Source of the DNA: Methylothermaceae bacterium
GTDB taxonomy: Bacteria > Pseudomonadota > Gammaproteobacteria > Methylococcales > Methylothermaceae
Length of the DNA stretch: 13,941 nucleotides
Direction: 5' to 3'
Assembly (NCBI GenBank): GCA_027024125.1
Contig: JALVSV010000285.1
Span: 1 to 13,941, forward strand
This document shows positions 1 through 7,024 of the stretch, in pieces (position 1 is the stretch's first letter; each line of letters begins with the position of its first letter). The position numbers and the translations under genes are program-made. The notes below the pieces were generated by a model that was not told where the DNA came from, ran no database searches, and saw only the letters and a program-made list of their open reading frames with translations.

Positions 1-276
1 GTTCTGTCGAAACCCATCGAGATGATTGCCAGGATCAAAACCCCTGTGTCTAAAGTGGGATTGCGAGCTGCCGTGGCCAAGGTGGAGCGGTTTGCCGCCT
101 TGCTGGCAGAGCATAAGCAGGTCAGTTGTGCCCGGCTGGTGGGGAGCACGATTCCGTTCCGGGAAGATGAGCCGGTCAGAGGTGAGATGGGAACACTGGA
201 AAATGTGACCGATTCGGCTACCTTTACTGTTGAGATTCAATTCTCTTCTCCTGGTGACGGAATGATTGGCCAATGA
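1..276 (+). CDS. PilN/GspL-like assembly protein, C-terminal fragment
   Basis: The reading frame is open from the first base and ends with TGA at 274-276, so this is the last 91 residues of a gene that starts outside the window. The fragment has a helix rich in Ala, Leu and Glu (around VERFAALLAEHKQVSCARL) followed by a beta-type stretch ending in ATFTVEIQF. This resembles the small ferredoxin-like domain that closes PilN, PilO, GspL and GspM proteins, the inner-membrane assembly-platform parts of type IV pili and type II secretion systems. Its position immediately before a PilO-like gene, with 53 bases between them, makes the PilN (or MshI/J-like) role the best guess. No catalytic motif is expected in this family. 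The assignment rests mainly on context, because the sequence is weakly conserved and incomplete. Confidence 0.55.
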   Translation, partial: VLSKPIEMIARIKTPVSKVGLRAAVAKVERFAALLAEHKQVSCARLVGSTIPFREDEPVRGEMGTLENVTDSATFTVEIQFSSPGDGMIGQ

Positions 277-329
277 AACATGATCCCAAATGATTTCGAG
301 ATCTCCAATGTCAAAGAGGGGGCGTGAAA

Positions 330-953
330 GTGACTGTTCCAGGGGCTTCATGGTTCGAAATGAAGCATTTACCTTGGCTGGTGTTCGCTTCGGCATTCGT
401 GTATGCCACAGTGACCGTGCTTCTGTTTCATCATCAATTGTCAGACCGGCAGGCACAACGCGATCGCCTGGCAAGAGAAGTGGCTTCCCTGGAACAGGAA
501 CGAATCCGGATCGAGGAGGCGGTTCATCTCCACGAACGTTTTGCACCTGTCTATGAGCAAGCACGGCGACAAGGCTGGTGGCAGCCCCAGGATCGGCTGG
601 CCTGGGTGGAGGCAATGGAAACCGTTTTCCGCAAAGTGGGGATGGCGGGGTTTAACTATACTTTGTCGCCAACCAGGCAGCTGTTACAGGCAGGTGATTT
701 CGGTCTTCGATCGGTGGGGATCGACTTGGAAATGGCTCTGCTCCACGGTGCACAGTTGTTGTCATTTGCCCATGCTCTGGAAAACCTGGGGCCTTTCAGT
801 TGGGAACGATGCGATATCGAGCGCGGGCAGGGGCGGCCTGAGCCTGGAAAGGGGAATCTGCAGGGGGTCTGCCGGCTGGAGTGGTTCTCCATCCTTCCCC
901 AGGAGACACCTGAGGACGATTGGGATGCTGCTGATATGGTCTCTTCCAATTGA
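330..953 (+). CDS. PilO/GspM-like pilus or secretion assembly protein
   Basis: This is a protein of about 207 residues with the PilO/GspM/MshJ layout: a short cytoplasmic N-terminus, one membrane segment (LPWLVFASAFVYATVTVLLF), a charged coiled-coil stretch rich in Arg, Glu and Gln (about residues 35-75), then a periplasmic domain. Such proteins pair with a PilN-like partner to form the inner-membrane platform that links the pilus motor to the outer-membrane secretin. The start is chosen at GTG 330 because AGAGGGGG at 315-322 sits about 7 bases upstream. GTG 324 and ATG 360 in the same frame are alternatives, and ATG 360 would still keep the membrane segment. The stop is TGA at 951-953, and the next gene begins inside its last 29 bases. 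The family call comes from architecture and neighbours, since these proteins diverge strongly in sequence. Confidence 0.6.
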   Translation: MTVPGASWFEMKHLPWLVFASAFVYATVTVLLFHHQLSDRQAQRDRLAREVASLEQERIRIEEAVHLHERFAPVYEQARRQGWWQPQDRLAWVEAMETVFRKVGMAGFNYTLSPTRQLLQAGDFGLRSVGIDLEMALLHGAQLLSFAHALENLGPFSWERCDIERGQGRPEPGKGNLQGVCRLEWFSILPQETPEDDWDAADMVSSN

Positions 954-1290
954 AACCGATGCCATGGGCCGTCTTTTTTTCACCCCTCAGATGCGACTGT
1001 CTTTGGAGAGGACAAAGAAAAAGATGAACGTCAATCAGAGGAGAACCGGATCCGGATCGAAGGCAACTGCCACTTTGACCGTGAATGGTTGGGTGACAGC
1101 TGGCCACCGGAAACGCGTGTGGTTCGATGGGCGGATGCTGAAAGAGGGAGAAACGCGGATTCACCCTATACTTTCCGCGGATTCGTTGCGTTTACGTTGG
1201 TATGGGAGAAGACTGGAGCTGAAACCTGGGCAGACGGTACAAAGGGATCCTTCCGGAAAAATACGTGTCCTGGAATTCAGCAGTGATTAG
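925..1290 (+). CDS. MshK/GspC-like small pilus-associated protein
   Basis: This is a 121-residue protein with a short hydrophobic N-terminus (MLLIWSLPI), then GRLFFTPQMR at residues 15-24, a basic linker, and a C-terminal beta-rich domain from about residue 48 (VNGWVTAGHRKRVWFDGRML, later LELKPGQTV). The two-part layout, with an LFFTP-type motif after the leader and a small domain of the 'gene product modifies its own linker' GspC/PilP/MshK kind, is what I recall from small proteins next to PilO-like genes. The likely role is a periplasmic connector between the assembly platform and the secretin. Start 925 is chosen because GAGGA at 912-916 lies 8 bases upstream and because it retains the LFFTP motif. 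An internal ATG at 1024, preceded by GGAGAGGA, would remove it. The N-terminus lacks the positive charges of a standard signal peptide, so export is uncertain. The gene overlaps its upstream neighbour by 29 bases, which suggests translational coupling. Confidence 0.5.
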   Translation: MLLIWSLPIETDAMGRLFFTPQMRLSLERTKKKMNVNQRRTGSGSKATATLTVNGWVTAGHRKRVWFDGRMLKEGETRIHPILSADSLRLRWYGRRLELKPGQTVQRDPSGKIRVLEFSSD

Positions 1291-1948
1291 ACAGGGTGGA
1301 TTCTCCATGGTGGAGATGGCCATGGTGCTGGTGGTCTTCAGCCTGCTCATGGGTGGCATGCTGATGCCGATGGCGGCCCAATATCAGCACAAGCGCGAGT
1401 CCGATACGCTGCGAAAGCTCGATGGAATCATCGAGTCTCTGTATGGGTTCGCCCTGACCCGGGGAAGACTTCCCTGCCCGGATACCGATGGAGATGGGCA
1501 AGAGGACAGGACCAACTCACACTGTACAAAATCGGTTGCAAGCCTGCCCTGGGTGACCTTGGCCGTGGAGGCCCAGGATGCCTGGGGGAGGCCCTGGGTC
1601 TATGGGGTGACCAAAGAATTTGCCGATGATGCCGATGGTACCGGTTGCGGTGAAGAGGTTGCCGGCATGTCCTTCGCCTTGTGCTCGCAAGGTGATCTGC
1701 AGGTGAAGAACGCAGACGGTCATCTGGTGGCTACTGCTTTGCCTGCCATCGTGGTTTCGCAGGGCAGGGATCAGTTCGGCTCGGCCCAGGAAAAGGAGAA
1801 CAGGGACGGTGACAAGGCGTTCGTCAAGGACGTGCATTCCAACGTCCCGGGAAAGGAATTTGACGATATGGTGGGCTGGGTTTCGCTCACCAATTTGCAA
1901 AATCGTATGGTGGTGGCCGGTAGATTATCGGTTCCGGACACTGACTAG
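1265..1948 (+). CDS. Prepilin-like protein with Asp-rich loop
   Basis: This is a type IV pilin-like or pseudopilin-like protein of 227 residues. It has a short leader ending in Gly-Gly, the prepilin peptidase site G/FSMVE (cleavage after Gly12, Phe13 as mature residue 1, Glu17 as mature residue 5), and a hydrophobic helix of about 20 residues (MAMVLVVFSLLMGGMLM). The globular part carries four cysteines (two flanking an acidic loop CPDTDGDGQED at 71-81, two more in the GCGEEV...ALC region), so disulfides and calcium binding are plausible. The start at GTG 1265 overlaps the upstream gene by 26 bases. GTG 1283, six codons later, gives the short leader MIRQGG and has GGA 8 bases upstream, so it is an equally good start. 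The role is as a filament subunit, minor pilin or pseudopilin processed by a prepilin peptidase encoded elsewhere. Confidence 0.75.
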   Translation: MSWNSAVIRQGGFSMVEMAMVLVVFSLLMGGMLMPMAAQYQHKRESDTLRKLDGIIESLYGFALTRGRLPCPDTDGDGQEDRTNSHCTKSVASLPWVTLAVEAQDAWGRPWVYGVTKEFADDADGTGCGEEVAGMSFALCSQGDLQVKNADGHLVATALPAIVVSQGRDQFGSAQEKENRDGDKAFVKDVHSNVPGKEFDDMVGWVSLTNLQNRMVVAGRLSVPDTD

Positions 1949-1992
1949 TCTTCAGCAGATGAGAGAAAAGAGGATTGCCAGAGGAGAGGAAA

Positions 1993-2073
1993 ATGCAAAC
2001 ATATAAAAAGGAGCCGCACTTTTTGCTTCATCGCTTGGATCAACTTGAAAAAGACAGGGGGATGAAACGATGA
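1993..2073 (+). CDS. Possible 26-residue upstream ORF
   Basis: A 26-codon ORF (MQTYKKEPHFLLHRLDQLEK, then DRGMKR) starts at ATG 1993 immediately behind the purine run GAGGAGAGGAAA. Its TGA overlaps the ATG of the next pilin gene in the arrangement ATGA (2070-2073). The strong ribosome binding site, the exact 4-base overlap and the lack of any other gene in the 121-base gap make it a candidate leader peptide or coupling ORF. The peptide has no hydrophobic segment and resembles nothing I recognise. The pilin gene also has its own site (AGGGGG, about 2055-2061), so coupling is not strictly needed. It could be chance, because ORFs this short arise easily. Confidence 0.3.
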   Translation: MQTYKKEPHFLLHRLDQLEKDRGMKR

Positions 2074-2651
2074 TTCAACAAAGAGGCTTCACTTTAGTGG
2101 AAATTGCCATTGTCCTGGTGATTATCGGGATTCTTCTGGGCGGCGTGCTCAAAGGCCGGGAACTGATTCAAAATGCCAAGATCGCCAGTCTGGCCAAAAG
2201 CATCGATGAAATCCGGGCCGCCATCAATGCCTATCAGGATCGTTATCACGCTGTTCCTGGAGACGACAAGAAGGCGGAAAAGCACATTTCTACCCTGGCA
2301 GCGACAGATGTTGGAGACGGGGATGGCAGGATCGAGGGAGACTGGTACTCGACCGCAGACAAGGATGAGAGCCGAAAGGTATGGAAACATCTGCGGGCTG
2401 CGGGATTTATTTCCGGGGAGGGGAGTGATCAGCCGACCCACAGTTTTGACAATATCATCGGAGTGCAGTGGGCGAACCTGGGGACCGGCTATGCCAATGC
2501 CATCTGCCTGGGCTATCTGACCGGCGATATTGCCAAGCTGGTGGACATCCGGCTGGACGACGGGGTGGCGACCAGCGGTTTGGTGCGGGCCTGGGGAGCC
2601 AAGAGCGATTATGTCGATACGGGAACCTATCATGTCTGCACCAAACTTTGA
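2070..2651 (+). CDS. Type IV prepilin-like protein
   Basis: This 193-residue protein has a textbook class III signal: leader MIQQRG, cleavage before Phe7, FTLVE with Glu at mature position 5, and a hydrophobic helix (IAIVLVIIGILLGGVL) that packs in the filament core. The globular domain begins with a long amphipathic helix (about 28-58). It then has the acidic loop DVGDGDG at 80-86, typical of a calcium-binding pseudopilin or pilin loop, and ends with a possible disulfide between Cys136 and Cys190. This family, with KGRELI after the hydrophobic stretch and YQDRYHAVPGDD further on, is common beside MSHA-like and other accessory pilus genes. AGGGGG lies about 8 bases before the ATG. The stop lies 5 bases before the proposed start of the PilZ gene, so both should share a transcript. 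Whether it is the major or a minor subunit cannot be told here. Confidence 0.8.
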   Translation: MIQQRGFTLVEIAIVLVIIGILLGGVLKGRELIQNAKIASLAKSIDEIRAAINAYQDRYHAVPGDDKKAEKHISTLAATDVGDGDGRIEGDWYSTADKDESRKVWKHLRAAGFISGEGSDQPTHSFDNIIGVQWANLGTGYANAICLGYLTGDIAKLVDIRLDDGVATSGLVRAWGAKSDYVDTGTYHVCTKL

Positions 2652-2656
2652 GATGG

Positions 2657-3346
2657 ATGCAGGGGGGCGAGTTGAGTTCCGATTCTGATCAGCGCCGGGA
2701 ATCCCGTCTTCCGGCGGCGGGGTTTCAGGTGGAGATTTCGCGGCACAAGTGGGGGTTGGGAAACGCCAAGATGTGCCGTCTGGTCGATTTGAGCAGTAAC
2801 GGCCTGAGTTTCGTCACCCACGACAACCACCTGGGGCCTCTGGACAAGATCGCTTTTCGCCTCCATATCGGGGAGGGAATCGCCGAGGGCAAGGCCGTTA
2901 TCTGTTACCGTCAGCCGGAAAACGACAGCCGCTGGCGTTATGGCGCGATGTTCCTGACGATTTCACCGGAAGTCGAGAAGCTCCTCGAAGAGGAACCGCT
3001 TTCATCATATGAAGTCAGAAATGTGGCCCGGCAACTGGCGGACACCATGGTCATGGAACGCAGCCGGGTGGGCGCCCAAAAGCGATTGCTGCGTTCCAGG
3101 GTGCTCCTCTACGATGCCATTCAGGCATTCATCGACCGGCTTAAGGCCATGGACTACCCTGTTGGCAAGCCGATCAGGGTGAGCCTTGAGGAAGGTTTCA
3201 CCATGGGAAAGGAGAACCCTCTTGTCATTGCGGCGTTGGAGCATGGTTTGGGTTATGCCTCCAATCGCGGCGATCATTTTTCCAACGTGTTCGAGGTCCT
3301 GGAGTTCCTGCGGGCCGAGCTGACCATCAGCCGAATCGACCGGTGA
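2657..3346 (+). CDS. PilZ-domain cyclic-di-GMP receptor protein
   Basis: This is a cytoplasmic protein of about 229 residues. The N-terminal half is a PilZ domain: the RxxxR motif is RRESR at 13-17 and the DxSxxG motif is DLSSNG at 44-49. Both are complete, so cyclic-di-GMP binding is expected. PilZ domains change conformation on binding and modulate motility, pili or polysaccharide synthesis. From about residue 115 there is a mainly helical region of about 115 residues with clusters of Arg, Leu and Glu that I do not recognise. It may be the output or partner-binding part. The start is at ATG 2657. TTG 2672, close behind AGGGGGG, is an alternative that leaves the motifs intact. Being last in the pilin block suggests it regulates that machine. 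Its last 20 bases overlap the 3' end of pstB on the other strand. Confidence 0.8.
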   Translation: MQGGELSSDSDQRRESRLPAAGFQVEISRHKWGLGNAKMCRLVDLSSNGLSFVTHDNHLGPLDKIAFRLHIGEGIAEGKAVICYRQPENDSRWRYGAMFLTISPEVEKLLEEEPLSSYEVRNVARQLADTMVMERSRVGAQKRLLRSRVLLYDAIQAFIDRLKAMDYPVGKPIRVSLEEGFTMGKENPLVIAALEHGLGYASNRGDHFSNVFEVLEFLRAELTISRIDR

Positions 3347-4196
3347 TGTAATCTTCGGTCAGAGGGTGTCTCGGATTGGTGAAAATCCGCGAGGTTTGCC
3401 CCACCTCGATCAGTTTGCCCAGATGGAAATAGGCGGTGCGCTGGGACACTCTGGCAGCTTGTTGCATCGAATGGGTCACGATCACGATGGTATAGCGTTC
3501 CCTGAGTTCGTCGATCAGTTGTTCGATGGTGGCGGTAGCGATGGGATCAAGGGCGGAACACGGTTCGTCCATCAACACCACTTCCGGTTCGACTGCGATG
3601 GCCCGGGCAATGCAGAGACGTTGCTGCTGCCCGCCGGAAAGGCCAGTGGCAGGATGGTCCAGCCGGTCTCTCACTTCCTTCCACAACCCGGCCCGTTTCA
3701 GCGATGTTTCGACGATCTCGTCCAGTTCGGTGCGATTGGATGCCAAGCCATGGATACGCGGCCCGTAGGCGACGTTGTCGTAGATGGATTTGGGGAAAGG
3801 ATTGGGTTTCTGGAACACCATGCCGACCCGGGCACGCAATATCACAGGATCCATGTCCTTGCTGTAGATGTCCTGGTTGTCGAGTTGTATTTTGCCTTCG
3901 ACCCTGCACCCTTCGATGATGTCGTTCATCCGGTTGAGACAGCGCAAAAAGGTGGATTTGCCACAACCGGAAGGACCAATGAGAGCAATCACCTGCCGCT
4001 GGCCGATATCCAGGTTGATATCGAACAGGGCCTGTTTCTCGCCGTAGAAGACATTGACATGACGGCAGCTGATCCGTGGTTCAGCAATACTGAATTCCCC
4101 TACGGTGTGATAGCCCTGTTCTGAATCGGCAACAGACTTGCCTTGAGGTTCCATGGTTTCCACGAATTCTTCGACGGTATTCATGATGGTACTCAT
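3327..4196 (-). CDS. pstB: Phosphate ABC transporter ATP-binding protein PstB
   Basis: PstB is the ATPase that drives phosphate import through PstC/PstA. All ABC signatures are present: Walker A GPSGCGKS at 74-81, the Q-loop with Gln129 in the PstB-typical [10 protein letters not shown], signature LSGGQ at 186-190, Walker B VVLMDEP at 206-212 and the H-loop histidine 242 in THSMQQA. The 289 residues exceed the usual length of about 255-260 because of an acidic N-terminal extension of about 40 residues before the ABC fold. ATG 4196 has GGGAG about 10 bases upstream; ATG 4184 is an in-frame alternative without such a site. It is the last gene of pstSCAB, 18 bases after pstA. No phoU follows; instead the convergent PilZ gene overlaps by 20 bases. 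Expression is expected to rise on phosphate limitation through PhoB. Confidence 0.97.
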   Translation of the reverse strand: MSTIMNTVEEFVETMEPQGKSVADSEQGYHTVGEFSIAEPRISCRHVNVFYGEKQALFDINLDIGQRQVIALIGPSGCGKSTFLRCLNRMNDIIEGCRVEGKIQLDNQDIYSKDMDPVILRARVGMVFQKPNPFPKSIYDNVAYGPRIHGLASNRTELDEIVETSLKRAGLWKEVRDRLDHPATGLSGGQQQRLCIARAIAVEPEVVLMDEPCSALDPIATATIEQLIDELRERYTIVIVTHSMQQAARVSQRTAYFHLGKLIEVGQTSRIFTNPRHPLTEDYITGRFG

Positions 4197-4214
4197 GTGG
4201 ATGATTCTCCCATT

Positions 4215-5498
4215 TTACCAGCGTTTTTCCAGCCGTCTTCGCAACAGCACGGCCAATAGATTCATCAGGCCAAGAAACACCAACAACACGATGATGGCGG
4301 CAGAGGTCCGTTCGACGAACCCCCGCTCCGGACTGTCGGCCCACAGATAGATCTGCACCGGCAGGGCAGTGGCAGGGTCCAGGAGCCCCTGGGGTGGGTC
4401 GACAATGAAAGCCACCATGCCAATCATCAACAGTGGTGCGGTTTCCCCCAGGGCTCTGGCCATACCTATGATGGCACCTGTGAGCATTCCTGGCATCGCC
4501 AAGGGCAGTACATGATGGAATACCGTTTGGGTACGGGATGCTCCCACACCCAGGGCAGCTTCACGAATGGAGGGGGGGACCGCAGTGAGCGCGGCACGGC
4601 TGGCGATGATGACGGTCGGCAGGGTCATCAGGGTCAGGGTCAGTCCACCCACCAGAGGGGTGGAACGGGGGAGGCCGAAATATCCCAGAAACACGGCCAG
4701 CCCCAGCAGTCCAAAGACAATCGATGGCACAGCGGCGAGGTTGTTGATATTGATTTCGACCATGTCTACCCAGAAGTTCTTTTTGGGGGCGAACTCCTCC
4801 AGATAGATGGCTGCTGCAATCCCCAAGGGAAATGACAGTGCCAGGGTGACAATCATCATATACAGAGACCCCTTGAAGGCCACCAGGATACCTGCCTGCT
4901 CGGGTTCGCGCGAATCGCCGTTGAGGAAAAAAACCTTGTTGAATCTCAGGTCGAGCCTTCCCTGTTGCCTGAGCTGTTCGATCCAGCGGATCTGGTCATC
5001 TTTGAGCCGACGTTGATCTTCTGGTACCGAGACATCGACGGCTCCTTTCATGTACATATCGACGTCGGAGCCGGCCAGCACCCAGATGGTGACGGCTTTG
5101 CCAAGTTGATCGGGATGTTGCAATACCCAGTCCCGTAATTCGTAAGCGGCACTGGAGCTGACTAGACGGTATAGGGCGCGTTTCTGCCGTCGTCCAGTGA
5201 CCTCGGGGAACGTTTCCCGGAGCGATTGTCTGATCAGTCCTTCGAAGTCCACTTTGCCAAGGTGTTCGGGGGTGGGAGGTGCCAGTTCCTCCGGATTCAA
5301 ATACACGTCCACGGCAATGTAAGTCTGCTGGAAAGCGCTGATTCCGCGGGCCAGAATGCTGAACAACAGTAGCGCCAGAAAAGCCATGGCGATGAAGATG
5401 GCGATGCGGCCATACCAACGGAATCGTGTCTCACGGCGGCGGCGTCTGGCGAGCCCGGATTTGACGATTTCCAGCGTCTGATTGGCATCGTTATTCAT
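4215..5498 (-). CDS. pstA: Phosphate ABC transporter permease PstA, long form
   Basis: PstA is one of the two membrane subunits of the phosphate importer. The 427 residues contain a basic N-terminus (ARRRRRETRFRW), one membrane helix at about 31-52, a hydrophilic periplasmic insert at about 55-200, and then the MetI-type permease core from about 200. The core carries the EAA loop EAALGVGAS...PLAMPG at 313-337, which contacts PstB. Classical PstA is about 290-300 residues; the extra segment matches the DUF3333-type extension known from many gammaproteobacterial PstA proteins. The ATG at 5498 overlaps the pstC stop in the arrangement ATGA, indicating translational coupling and equal amounts of the two permease subunits. 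pstB follows after 18 bases. Confidence 0.95.
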   Translation of the reverse strand: MNNDANQTLEIVKSGLARRRRRETRFRWYGRIAIFIAMAFLALLLFSILARGISAFQQTYIAVDVYLNPEELAPPTPEHLGKVDFEGLIRQSLRETFPEVTGRRQKRALYRLVSSSAAYELRDWVLQHPDQLGKAVTIWVLAGSDVDMYMKGAVDVSVPEDQRRLKDDQIRWIEQLRQQGRLDLRFNKVFFLNGDSREPEQAGILVAFKGSLYMMIVTLALSFPLGIAAAIYLEEFAPKKNFWVDMVEININNLAAVPSIVFGLLGLAVFLGYFGLPRSTPLVGGLTLTLMTLPTVIIASRAALTAVPPSIREAALGVGASRTQTVFHHVLPLAMPGMLTGAIIGMARALGETAPLLMIGMVAFIVDPPQGLLDPATALPVQIYLWADSPERGFVERTSAAIIVLLVFLGLMNLLAVLLRRRLEKRW

Positions 5499-6877
5499 TC
5501 ATACTGCTCCCGGAATTTGCGGACCACGTGAAGGGCGACCAGGTTGAGCGCCAGGGTGATCAGGAACAGTGTGAGCCCCAAAGCGAAAGCAGCCAGGGTC
5601 TTGGGACTATCGAATTCCTGATCACCCACCAAGAGGGCAACGATCTGAACTGTGATGGTGGTGACCGATTCCAGGGGGTTGAGGGTGAGTTTGGCCGTCA
5701 TGCCAGCGGCCATCACCACGATCATGGTCTCGCCGATGGCACGTGACACCGCCAACAACAACCCGCTGACGATGCCAGGGAGCGCTGCCGGGAGTACGAC
5801 TCCAGTGATGGTTTCCGCCTGCGTGGCCCCAAGTCCGTAGGCACCTTCGCGCAGGGAACGAGGTACTGCGGTGAGGGCATCGTCGGTGAGCGAAGAGACA
5901 AAGGGGATGATCATGACCCCCATCACCAGACCTGCTGCCAGAGCGCTTTCTGCCGATACCTTCAAGCCCAGCTCGATGCCAAAGTCGCGAAGCAGTGGTG
6001 CGACCACCAGGGCGGCAAAGAATCCATACACCACGGTGGGTACACCTGCGAGCACCTCGAGCAGGGGTTTGACGATCGACCGGGTCCTGGATTTTGCATA
6101 TTCCGAAAGATAAATGGCTGCCAGCAGGCCGATGGGAGTGGCAACCGCCATGGCGATGGCAGAAATCAGCAGGGTGCCGGTGAGCAGGGGAATGAAGCCG
6201 AAGGCACCGGATGCCCCGACCTGATCCGCCCGGATAGCCATCTGGGGGCTCCACTTGAGACCGAACAGAAACTCGGTGACAGGGATCTTGGAGAAGAAAC
6301 GCACGGCCTCGAACAAAACCGACAACACGATACCGATCGTGACGAAGATGGCCAGGGTGGAGCTTAGGATCAGGGTGAACCGAACGACTTTCTCCACTGA
6401 GTTTCTGGCCCGCATCTGCGGTGAGACATGCCGATAGCCATAAGTGAGGCTGGCGGTCGCAATGACCAGAACGAGAACCGTGAGTGCCTGATAACCAATC
6501 GCTTTCAACTGCCGGTAATGATCGGCAGCCCGCTGTAATGCCGGATCCACTTCCTGTCTGCCGGTTTCCCCGGCAACGAGATTGTGGATCTGGTTGATTA
6601 TCAAAGAAAGCTGGTCCTCGGGCAGGTTACGCCATGATTCTGGCAGTTGGCTGATGACCATCTGCAGGATCAGCTTGTCGTCGAACAGCAACCAGAGGCA
6701 CAGGATCACCAGAGCGGGGAGCCCACACCACAGGGCCACGAAATAACCATAGTAGGTGGGCAGTGAATGCAGGTTGCGAATATGGCCACTGCTGGCCTGG
6801 ATGGCTCGATTTCTCCCCAGGTAGAAGGCCAGGGCGCTGAGGGCCAGGAGGATCCAGATGAGTGTGTCAGGCTGCAT
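5495..6877 (-). CDS. pstC: Phosphate ABC transporter permease PstC, long form
   Basis: PstC is the partner permease of PstA. It has 460 residues against about 310-320 for the classical form. The N-terminal part has membrane helices at about 5-20, 42-66, 128-148 and 166-190 with a hydrophilic stretch at about 70-125, in keeping with the DUF3708-type extension described for long PstC proteins. The C-terminal MetI core begins at about 225 (FIPLLTGTLLISAIAMAV) and has the EAA loop EGAYGLGAT...PAALPG at 344-368. ATG 6877 gives a hydrophobic N-terminus. No Shine-Dalgarno sequence is visible before it (upstream bases read GCGCAACACTCCC), which is unusual in this window. The gene follows pstS after 147 bases that contain a hairpin, and it overlaps pstA by 4 bases. 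Confidence 0.95.
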   Translation of the reverse strand: MQPDTLIWILLALSALAFYLGRNRAIQASSGHIRNLHSLPTYYGYFVALWCGLPALVILCLWLLFDDKLILQMVISQLPESWRNLPEDQLSLIINQIHNLVAGETGRQEVDPALQRAADHYRQLKAIGYQALTVLVLVIATASLTYGYRHVSPQMRARNSVEKVVRFTLILSSTLAIFVTIGIVLSVLFEAVRFFSKIPVTEFLFGLKWSPQMAIRADQVGASGAFGFIPLLTGTLLISAIAMAVATPIGLLAAIYLSEYAKSRTRSIVKPLLEVLAGVPTVVYGFFAALVVAPLLRDFGIELGLKVSAESALAAGLVMGVMIIPFVSSLTDDALTAVPRSLREGAYGLGATQAETITGVVLPAALPGIVSGLLLAVSRAIGETMIVVMAAGMTAKLTLNPLESVTTITVQIVALLVGDQEFDSPKTLAAFALGLTLFLITLALNLVALHVVRKFREQYE

Positions 6878-6973
6878 GGGAGTGTTGCGCGGGTTCTATT
6901 ATTATTTTGGCAATCGCCTTGTATTCAAGCATGGCTGACAGAACAAGGCAAATACCGTCCTAAGTACCACAAA

Positions 6974-7006
6974 GGCAGAGCGCGTTCCTTGGAAAAACGC
7001 CCTGCC
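6974..7006 (-). terminator. Intercistronic hairpin between pstS and pstC
   Basis: On the - strand GGCAGGGCG pairs with CGCTCTGCC (9 pairs, one of them G-U; a further G-U pair is possible outside) across a 15-base loop. It lies 18 bases after the pstS stop and is followed by TTTG rather than a long T run. It is therefore more likely a partial terminator or an mRNA-stabilising stem that keeps pstS transcript above pstCAB than a full terminator. Unequal expression of the binding protein and the permease is usual in ABC importer operons. Confidence 0.5.
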
Positions 7007-7024
7007 CAAGCGGAATTGGTTCGA

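Noticed and set aside
280..327. 15-codon ORF between the PilN-like and PilO-like genes, stop overlapping a GTG
   Set aside because: There is no ribosome binding site before it and it is very short; the GTG-TGA overlap is probably chance.
2094..2633. 179-codon open frame on the - strand opposite the second pilin
   Set aside because: The pilin on the + strand has a clear prepilin signal and ribosome site; the antisense product has neither.
3366..4124. 252-codon open frame opposite pstB
   Set aside because: It is a shadow of the highly conserved ABC ATPase; there is no ribosome site and no domain.
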